Of a stretch of DNA of 10,031 bases, positions 5,967-10,031 are shown one piece after another. This DNA is from JACQHM01 sp964535215. GTDB lineage: Bacteria > Methylomirabilota > Methylomirabilia > Methylomirabilales > JACQHM01. Position numbers and translations under genes: made by a program. The number at the start of each line of letters is the position of its first letter. Position 1 is the stretch's first letter. The stretch is from contig CAZHST010000076.1 of the NCBI GenBank assembly GCA_964535215.1, forward strand, positions 1 to 10,031, in the 5' to 3' direction. Under the pieces are notes generated by a model, which did not search any database, was not told where the DNA came from, and was given only the letters and a program-made list of their open reading frames with translations.

Positions 5967-6968
5967 ATGAAGAAGAACCTCTTGGCTCTCTTCTTTTCCC
6001 TCGTTTGCCTCTCCTCCGCCTCTGCCTCCCAGCCCCTCCTGGTCTCTCAGGAGGCCCCCCCCGGATTTCCTCCACCGGCGGAGCTGGTGGCTGTGAAGGT
6101 CGAGGCAGCGCCGGAGATTGACGGGAGGGGGGACGATCCTGTCTGGTCCAAGGCGAAACCCGTCACCCTGTCGCTCCAAGGGGGCTCCGGGGAGATCCCT
6201 TTGACGCTCCGGGCGGTCCGGACCGCGGAGAAGATCTTCTTTCTGGTCAAGTGGCCGGATCCGACCGAAGATCGGGTCCACAAACCCTGGACCTGGGATG
6301 AGAGGTCGCAGCGCTATAAAGAGGGGAAGGCCCTGGAGGATGCCCTGGTCTTCCGCTTCGAGACAGGCTGCCGCTGGGTCCCCGAGCTGGACGCCGGCCT
6401 GGAGAATGAGTCGGATGTCTGGATCTGGCGGGCTGCCAGGACTGATCCGGTGGGGTATGCCGACGACATGTGGCTCATCCTGGTGGAAGCTCCTAGCCCG
6501 CCCAGCGACTTGCGGGGATCGAAGCCGCTTCCGGTTTCCGCTTCTACCCCTCGGTGGCGGCTCCGGGTGAACGGGGATGGTTCCCTCGATTACACCCTGG
6601 AGCAGCCTGAGCCGGAGATGTGGTATACCCATTATGGCGATCTTGGAACCCCCTCTTTCAGGCGGCGGGATCCCCCGGAAAGGTTTGAGGGGAGCGTGGT
6701 CCCCCAGTTCGTCCCGGAGGCTCCAACGGGGAGTGCCGCAGATGTGAAAGCCAAAGGGGTCTGGAAGGATGGGGCCTGGACCGTAGAGCTCAGCCGGGCC
6801 TTAACGACTCAGATAGACGGGAGCTGGCAGGACGTGGACTTCACATGGAGGAACGGGGTCACCCTCATGTCGGTGGCCGTTTTCGATCACCAGGAAGGGA
6901 TCTATGACTACGCCGAGGGTCCTGGTCCCAGCACATCAGGCCTTGTCCTCCTCAGGTTCGCCCCCTGA
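5967..6968 (+). CDS. Exported ethylbenzene-dehydrogenase-related haem-binding protein (EB_dh domain)
   Basis: A 333-residue protein. ATG 5967 gives a classic Sec signal (MKKNLLALFFSLVCLSSASA, cleavage near 20) and has GAGG six bases upstream. GTG 5955 and ATG 5961 are in frame but poorly spaced from any ribosome site. Family marks are IDGRGDDPVW (51-60), FFLVKWPDPTEDR (91-103), DVWIWRA (150-156), YADDMWLIL (164-172), GVWKDGAWTVELSRAL (264-279) and the closing FDHQEGIYDYAEGP. These fit the gamma subunit of ethylbenzene dehydrogenase and related DMSO-reductase-family enzymes, which binds one b haem through Met and Lys. There is no CXXCH, so any haem is non-covalent. No molybdenum catalytic subunit is present, so it probably serves as an electron-transfer partner of the cytochromes. 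Last gene of the operon; the start is eight bases past the previous stop. Confidence 0.87.
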   Translation: MKKNLLALFFSLVCLSSASASQPLLVSQEAPPGFPPPAELVAVKVEAAPEIDGRGDDPVWSKAKPVTLSLQGGSGEIPLTLRAVRTAEKIFFLVKWPDPTEDRVHKPWTWDERSQRYKEGKALEDALVFRFETGCRWVPELDAGLENESDVWIWRAARTDPVGYADDMWLILVEAPSPPSDLRGSKPLPVSASTPRWRLRVNGDGSLDYTLEQPEPEMWYTHYGDLGTPSFRRRDPPERFEGSVVPQFVPEAPTGSAADVKAKGVWKDGAWTVELSRALTTQIDGSWQDVDFTWRNGVTLMSVAVFDHQEGIYDYAEGPGPSTSGLVLLRFAP

Positions 6969-6969
6969 G

Positions 6970-7974
6970 CTATCGAGGGGACCAGGCTGGTTGATACTTG
7001 TTGAACCCCTTTGGCGGATCATTGATGCCGTAGAACAGGCGTCGCCCTCTCCCGTCGGCCCCCATGATCCAGAGCTGCCAGTGCCTGTCTCCTCGCCGTG
7101 AGGCGAAAAGGATCTTTGTCCCATCGGGTGACCAGATCGGGTCGGTTTCATCCTCAGGCCAGTCCGCCGTCAGGTTCACCGATTTCTTCTCCGCCAGATC
7201 CATGACCCATATATCCCAGTTGCCGTTCTGGTTGGAGGTATAAACGATCTTTTTCCCATCGGGGGACCAAGAGCCGGCGGCGTTTGTTCCCTTCCATGCC
7301 GGTATCAGCGGAAGACGCTTTCCCCCGTCCGCATCCATGGTCCAGATGCCCGGGTGCTTTTGATCAGTTGAGGAGAAGAGGATCTTCTTTCCATCCGGCG
7401 ACCAGGCCGGGAAGTTCTCGTCGGTTTGCGGGGTCCTGGTCAGGTTGGTGAGGTTCCTGCCGTCGGAATCCATCACGAAGATGTCATGCTGCTTGTCCTT
7501 GAATGAGAAGAGGGCAAAAGCGAGCTTCTTGCCATCGGGGGACCATTTGGGCTGGAAAGAGGCCCCCCAGGCAGGAGGCGTCAGCCGCTTTAGCTTGCGG
7601 CCATCGGCCTTCATCACCCATATCTCTGAGAAGCTCATTCCTCCCAGTTCAAAAGCGATCTTTGTGCCATCAGGAGACCAGGCGGGGTTGTTGGGATAAG
7701 CCCTGGCAGGGCCGGGGAACGTTTCGCCATGAAAACCTCTATCCGGCTCCTTCTCCGGACGAGGGGGGGTGGGTAATCTAGTGGCCTTCTGGCCGTTGGC
7801 TTCCACCTCCCAAAGCTCGACGGTTTGTCCTAAACCGGCGACGAAGGCGATCCGGCCTCCAGGCCGGGAAGTTGATGATTCCTCTTTCGCTTGGCAGCCG
7901 ATGATGAAGAGAAAAGCCAGGTAAATAGCCAGCCCTTTCCCAAAAGCTCCCTTTTTCGGTTTTCGTCCCCTCAT
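6970..7974 (-). CDS. TolB-like (PD40) beta-propeller lipoprotein
   Basis: A 334-residue predicted lipoprotein. ATG at 7974 is chosen because it yields a basic N-terminus (MRGRKPKKG), a hydrophobic core and lipobox FIIGC at about residue 27. It also lies just downstream of a promoter whose start site would fall inside any longer form (TTG 8010). The body is a six-bladed propeller: five WSPDG(T/K)K(I/L) motifs plus a final WSPR. These alternate with IW(V/T)MxADGxxxxxLT, the PD40 pattern of the TolB C-terminal domain. The last WSPR is probably completed by the N-terminal GGRIAFVAG strand, so the protein is not truncated. Unlike genuine TolB it lacks the N-terminal TolB domain, and no tol or pal genes are near. 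It converges on the cytochrome operon with one base between stop codons. Function unknown; a periplasmic or surface binding scaffold is likely. Confidence 0.9.
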   Translation of the reverse strand: MRGRKPKKGAFGKGLAIYLAFLFIIGCQAKEESSTSRPGGRIAFVAGLGQTVELWEVEANGQKATRLPTPPRPEKEPDRGFHGETFPGPARAYPNNPAWSPDGTKIAFELGGMSFSEIWVMKADGRKLKRLTPPAWGASFQPKWSPDGKKLAFALFSFKDKQHDIFVMDSDGRNLTNLTRTPQTDENFPAWSPDGKKILFSSTDQKHPGIWTMDADGGKRLPLIPAWKGTNAAGSWSPDGKKIVYTSNQNGNWDIWVMDLAEKKSVNLTADWPEDETDPIWSPDGTKILFASRRGDRHWQLWIMGADGRGRRLFYGINDPPKGFNKYQPAWSPR

Positions 7975-7991
7975 GGTTCGCCTTGGCTCCA

Positions 7992-8020
7992 ACGGTAGCA
8001 AAGGACGCAATCCCTGTCAA
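7992..8020 (-). promoter_or_regulatory. Sigma-70-like promoter for the TolB-like lipoprotein gene
   Basis: On the minus strand TTGACA (8015-8020) and TACCGT (7992-7997) are 17 bases apart: a perfect -35 with a weak -10 (3 of 6). Transcription would begin near 7985, leaving about a 10-base leader before ATG 7974, with an AAGG ribosome site. Confidence 0.5.
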
Positions 8021-8070
8021 ATCCCTCCCTTCACCAGATAGGTGACCGAGCGGGAGTGGAGAGTCGGGAA

Positions 8071-8118
8071 CGAGGTGGGGCACCCGTACCACAACCTGGG
8101 CATAGGTGCCCCACTTTG
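8071..8118. repeat. Inverted repeat upstream of the Rrf2-gene sigma-54 promoter
   Basis: Perfect 10-bp arms GTGGGGCACC (8075-8084) and GGTGCCCCAC (8105-8114) surround a 20-base centre, extendable to 14 bp with wobble pairs. The left part, GGGGCACCCGTACCACAAC (8077-8095), is closely similar to GGGGACAGGCGTGCCACAAC at 8967-8986. Relative to the predicted sigma-54 start at 8290 it lies at about -219 to -172, within the usual range of enhancer sites. It may be an activator-binding site or a dispersed REP-like repeat. Confidence 0.6.
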
Positions 8119-8262
8119 TGTCTCCCTTTAAGTTCGCCCATCGGTCCCTTTTCCTTCTTGCCACCCAGGGCCGGCGAGGCCCCAGAATCGCCCGATCCTT
8201 TCAGGCTGTTCTGGCATCTGTCCGTCCTTTTCGGGAATGCTAACGGGGTCATTTGCTCCCTT

Positions 8263-8280
8263 TTGGCACCTCTTTTGCTT
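8263..8280 (+). promoter_or_regulatory. Sigma-54 (-24/-12) promoter for the Rrf2-type regulator
   Basis: TTGGCACCTCTTTTGCTT matches the -24/-12 consensus TTGGCACG-N4-TTGCT at all key positions, with exactly ten bases between the GG and GC dinucleotides. Transcription would start near 8290, giving a leader of about 159 bases. A weak TTGACT overlaps the end but has no -10 partner. Confidence 0.75.
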
Positions 8281-8328
8281 GACTCTTACTCTAGAAGGGT
8301 GTTCGTTTAGCAACCATTTGGACAAGGG

Positions 8329-8440
8329 AAAGGAGGTGTCGCTCCTCCGCCCTGGAGAAGCGGGGGAAAGGAGGGTTTTGGGGTTGATGAAGGGAAAATT
8401 GGTTATCATTCCCAAACAGGATAAAAAGGTCTTCAAGTGA
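8329..8440 (+). other. Structured 5' leader of the Rrf2 mRNA with possible 17-codon leader peptide
   Basis: A near-perfect ribosome-binding sequence, AAAGGAGGTG (8329-8338), has no suitable start codon after it. It can pair GGAGG (8332-8336) with CCTCC (8344-8348). That CCTCC can alternatively pair with GGAG at 8354-8357. A second AAAGGAGGG (8367-8375) precedes TTG 8384 / ATG 8387. The frame from ATG 8387 encodes MKGKLVIIPKQDKKVFK and ends at TGA 8440, inside the ribosome site of the Rrf2 gene. Translational coupling or attenuation is possible but unproven. Confidence 0.3.
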
Positions 8441-8448
8441 GGTTCGCC

Positions 8449-8928
8449 ATGCATCTCAGCCGACATGCCGATTATGCACTCCGTATCATGCTGGATCTGG
8501 CCGTGAAGCCTTCCTCGCATATCGGGGAGATTGCCCGTAGGAAGGCGGCGCCCCCCGCCTTTTCGGCCAAGATTGTCCGGGATCTGGTGCGGGCAGGGTT
8601 GGTGAAGAGCCTTCGGGGGAGGAAGGGAGGGGTGACCATTGGTCGCCCGCCTTCGACGATCACGCTTCTTGAGGTGATCGAGGCGGTGGAAGGGCCCCTG
8701 ACCCTGGCCCTCTGCGTCCACGGTGAAAACAGTTGCCCCTTGAGCCGGAGCTGTCCGGCCCGCCCCATTTTCAAGAGACTCCAGAAGATCGTGACCGAGG
8801 AGTTGAAGGCTGTCACCCTTCAGGACCTGATGACGCAGGATGGAGGGGAGTGCGGAGACGAGGTGACCGGTGGAAGGAGTCAGAAGAAGCCGGGGGGGAG
8901 AGTGAGCCTGGCCGCCTCCCATCTGTGA
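8449..8928 (+). CDS. Rrf2-family transcriptional regulator, Fe-S cluster type
   Basis: A 159-residue winged-helix DNA-binding protein. ATG 8449 gives the family's usual opening (MHLSRHADYALRIMLDLA) and has GTGAGG six bases upstream. GTG 8437, inside that site, is rejected. The recognition helix region (FSAKIVRDLVRAGLVKS) and wing (RGRKGGVTIGRPPSTITL) are intact. Three cysteines, C89, C96 and C102, sit where IscR and NsrR carry their cluster ligands. The spacing is CX6CX5C rather than the CX5CX5C of IscR. A Fe-S cofactor sensing iron-sulfur status, NO or redox is therefore likely. The last 25 residues are Gly/Lys-rich and lie outside the family domain. The gene appears monocistronic behind a sigma-54 promoter, unusual for this family. 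No isc/suf genes are adjacent; its target could be the neighbouring cytochrome operon, but no evidence shows this. Confidence 0.93.
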   Translation: MHLSRHADYALRIMLDLAVKPSSHIGEIARRKAAPPAFSAKIVRDLVRAGLVKSLRGRKGGVTIGRPPSTITLLEVIEAVEGPLTLALCVHGENSCPLSRSCPARPIFKRLQKIVTEELKAVTLQDLMTQDGGECGDEVTGGRSQKKPGGRVSLAASHL

Positions 8929-8966
8929 ATCGGTTTCCTCTTCTTTTGGGACTCCTTTCCCCCTTA

Positions 8967-9055
8967 GGGGACAGGCGTGCCACAACAAGGTAAGTCCAGC
9001 AGAATCTAAAAGTTAGGTCGGGAGGGGGATCTGTTGCGGGACACCGATGCCCCAG
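8967..9055. repeat. Imperfect inverted repeat upstream of the degenerate receiver gene
   Basis: Left arm GGGGACAGGCGTGCCACAAC (8967-8986) and right arm TGTTGCGGGACACCGATGCC (from 9032, ending CCAG at 9055) are imperfect inverted copies of one motif, separated by 44 bases. The left arm is also a near copy, in the same orientation, of bases 8077-8095. Relative to the predicted start at 9186 the element spans about -219 to -131. The rest of the 8929-9231 gap holds a sigma-54 promoter and no gene I can support. Confidence 0.5.
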
Positions 9056-9159
9056 CCCCCTCCTCACCGCTTCTCTCTGGTCCCTCCCTTTCTCCTCCGA
9101 TTCCCTTGATATTGCTGAAGATCCTGAGGTTTCCGCCGAATGTTGTCCCCGGTGGTTCA

Positions 9160-9175
9160 TGGCATGCCCCTTGCT
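9160..9175 (+). promoter_or_regulatory. Sigma-54 (-24/-12) promoter for the degenerate receiver gene
   Basis: TGGCATGCCCCTTGCT differs from the TGGCACG-N4-TTGCT consensus at one tolerated base and has the obligatory ten bases between GG (9161-9162) and GC (9173-9174). Transcription would start near 9186, 46 bases before the ATG. Confidence 0.75.
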
Positions 9176-9231
9176 CCCACGAGAATTGGTAAGCTGGTTC
9201 CAGGGGAATCAGGGGGAGGGCCGGAGGAGGC

Positions 9232-9636
9232 ATGGGATCGATCTTACTCGCCAGCTCCTGTGGGGAAACCAGGAAGGAGGTGATGGCCTTCCTCGTGGAG
9301 AGGGGTCATCGGGTCAGGGTGGTCGAAAAGGGGAGTGAGGCCCTCTTAGCCGCCTTGGACGAGGAGCCCGATCTTATCATCCTCGACCTGACCCTTCAGG
9401 AGCTTCCCGGCCTGAAGACGATCGAGCTCATCAAGCGGCTCCGCCCGCGGATCCCGCTGATCGTCCTCTCGGACGATGCCTCCGTTGAGACGGGGAGCCG
9501 GGTCCTGGAGAAGGGGGTCTTCTCCTATTTCCTGAAACCGCTCAGCTTCCCCCACTTCGGCGAGGTGGTCGAGTGCGCCCTGAACCGGCCGAGGAAGGAG
9601 TGGCGGGCCTGGCCAAGGCTCCCCCAGGTCGGATGA
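9232..9636 (+). CDS. Atypical single-domain receiver protein lacking the acidic pair
   Basis: A 134-residue receiver-fold protein. ATG 9232 has GGAGG four bases upstream. The presumed phospho-acceptor D52 (IILDLTLQELPG), S80 (IVLSDDAS) and K102 (FLKPLS) align with the same numbers in the receiver at 3190. The acidic pair that binds magnesium is replaced by S8-S9 in ILLASSCGE. Without it normal acyl-phosphate chemistry is doubtful, so this is likely an atypical receiver working by binding or dimerisation, or one using E12. There is no output domain; the C-terminal tail is basic and Trp/Pro-rich. It is NtrC-like in its overall motifs (VLEKGVFSYFLKP). It has its own sigma-54 promoter and is probably co-controlled with the Rrf2 gene upstream. 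Its partner is unknown. Confidence 0.88.
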   Translation: MGSILLASSCGETRKEVMAFLVERGHRVRVVEKGSEALLAALDEEPDLIILDLTLQELPGLKTIELIKRLRPRIPLIVLSDDASVETGSRVLEKGVFSYFLKPLSFPHFGEVVECALNRPRKEWRAWPRLPQVG

Positions 9637-9837
9637 AACCCCTGGCCCCTTGGACAGCATCTCTCCCACCCCTTCATCAACACGCCCCCATCAGATTGTC
9701 CCGGCGATTCCCGTCGGGTGAATCCCGGCGGGGGTCATGTGCCGCCCCCCCTGGTCCTCGCCTTCATCGCTAACTCCTGTCGCGATATCGCTTTGCCAGC
9801 CCATCTCTGAGGATAGTGGTGAGAGCCAGGACCATCA
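9637..9837. other. Intergenic region without recognised gene
   Basis: No supported gene and no T-tailed terminator follow the receiver gene. The visible structure is a small hairpin, GATTC (9706-9710) / GAATC (9720-9724), with further CC/GG pairing inside it and a bulged T. A 22-codon minus-strand frame at 9770-9838 with an AGGTG site six bases upstream of its start is too short to call. Confidence 0.4.
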
Positions 9838-10031
9838 TTTTCCACACCTAATTAAAGCATTTTTTCTTGAGGGGCCTCTGGAAGGGATGACCCTCCTCGC
9901 CTCATGCTTGATCCCTGCCTGAGCCTCATCTTTAGTGCAAATGCTCTACAAAAATGAAGCATTTGGTCCCTTGACAAGGAGGGATTTAGGTTGTACTCAA
10001 ATGATAAAATTTATCTTTTAGGTCTTTTGAC
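9838..10031. promoter_or_regulatory. AT-rich regulatory region for a gene beyond the window
   Basis: Composition shifts from GC-rich to AT-rich. AGCATTT occurs at 9856-9862 and 9958-9964, and inverted (AAATGCT) at 9939-9945. The last two form an 8-bp inverted repeat (9938-9945 / 9958-9965) with a 12-base centre. A perfect TTGACA lies at 9971-9976 and an extended -10-like TGATAAAAT at 10002-10010. They are too far apart to be one promoter, so either may belong to a separate start. No coding frame is visible to the right edge. Confidence 0.4.

Noticed and set aside
6970..6990. Apparent truncation of the TolB-like protein at its final WSP motif (WSPR instead of WSPDG)
   Set aside because: The N-terminal GGRIAFVAG strand can complete that blade, the normal closure of such propellers, so there is no need to assume a truncation.
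8128..8988. Minus-strand open frame of 286 codons across the Rrf2 gene and its leader
   Set aside because: Lies antisense to a clear Rrf2 gene; the product is Pro/Gly/His-rich without domains, and no promoter or ribosome site supports it.
9151..9180. A third copy of the upstream repeat near GGTGGTTCATGGCATGCCCC
   Set aside because: The similarity is confined to GGCATGCCCC, which is explained by the sigma-54 promoter there.
9770..9838. Minus-strand 22-codon frame beginning MMVLALTTILRDG
   Set aside because: It has an acceptable AGGTG site, but is too short, with no recognised homology and no clear promoter.
9737..9922. Plus-strand 61-codon frame at the right of the window
   Set aside because: No ribosome site at proper spacing, no domain, and it crosses an abrupt composition change.

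Overview
The window comes from a GC-rich bacterium with an electron-exporting lifestyle. It encodes multiheme c-type cytochromes of the OmcS and doubled-CXXCH kinds, exported beta-propellers and an ethylbenzene-dehydrogenase-type haem-binding protein. It also encodes an Fe-S-type Rrf2 regulator, NtrC-like single-domain receivers and two good sigma-54 promoter matches. This mix fits Desulfobacterota/Desulfuromonadia, Nitrospirota or a related Gram-negative metal or sulfur respirer. The exact phylum cannot be fixed from the sequence alone.

Region 1 (1-622): the 3' end of an OmcS-like cytochrome gene, closed by tandem stops and a strong intrinsic terminator. It is followed by a headless C-terminal fragment of a TPR protein. 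A 6-3-6 palindrome then lies just upstream of a TATAAT box, the likely control region of the next operon.

Region 2 (623-6968): a tight six-gene plus-strand operon. It runs: hexahaem OmcS-like cytochrome; lipoprotein with a DUF4382-like domain and a seven-bladed YVTN propeller; stand-alone response-regulator receiver; octahaem cytochrome with six CXXCH plus CX4CH and CX6CH motifs; exported seven-bladed Reg_prop propeller; exported EB_dh-type haem-binding protein. Every product except the receiver carries an export signal. The last four genes are separated by 8 bases or fewer, and one pair overlaps by ATGA. The operon looks like an extracellular or outer-surface electron conduit: nanowire-type cytochromes as conductors, the octahaem and EB_dh proteins as relays, and the propellers as surface scaffold, assembly or partner proteins. 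That role is inferred.

Region 3 (6970-8030, minus strand): a TolB-like PD40 propeller lipoprotein, convergent with the operon (one base between the stop codons), with its own sigma-70-like promoter.

Region 4 (8030-9636): two regulatory genes, an Fe-S-type Rrf2 repressor/activator and a degenerate receiver lacking the acidic pair. Each has a -24/-12 sigma-54 promoter. About 200 bases upstream of each predicted start site lies a related inverted-repeat element in the same orientation. These elements may be enhancer sites for a common activator, or copies of a dispersed repeat.

Region 5 (9637-10031): no gene recognised. The last 200 bases turn AT-rich, with three AGCATTT motifs and promoter-like boxes, and probably control a gene beyond the window.
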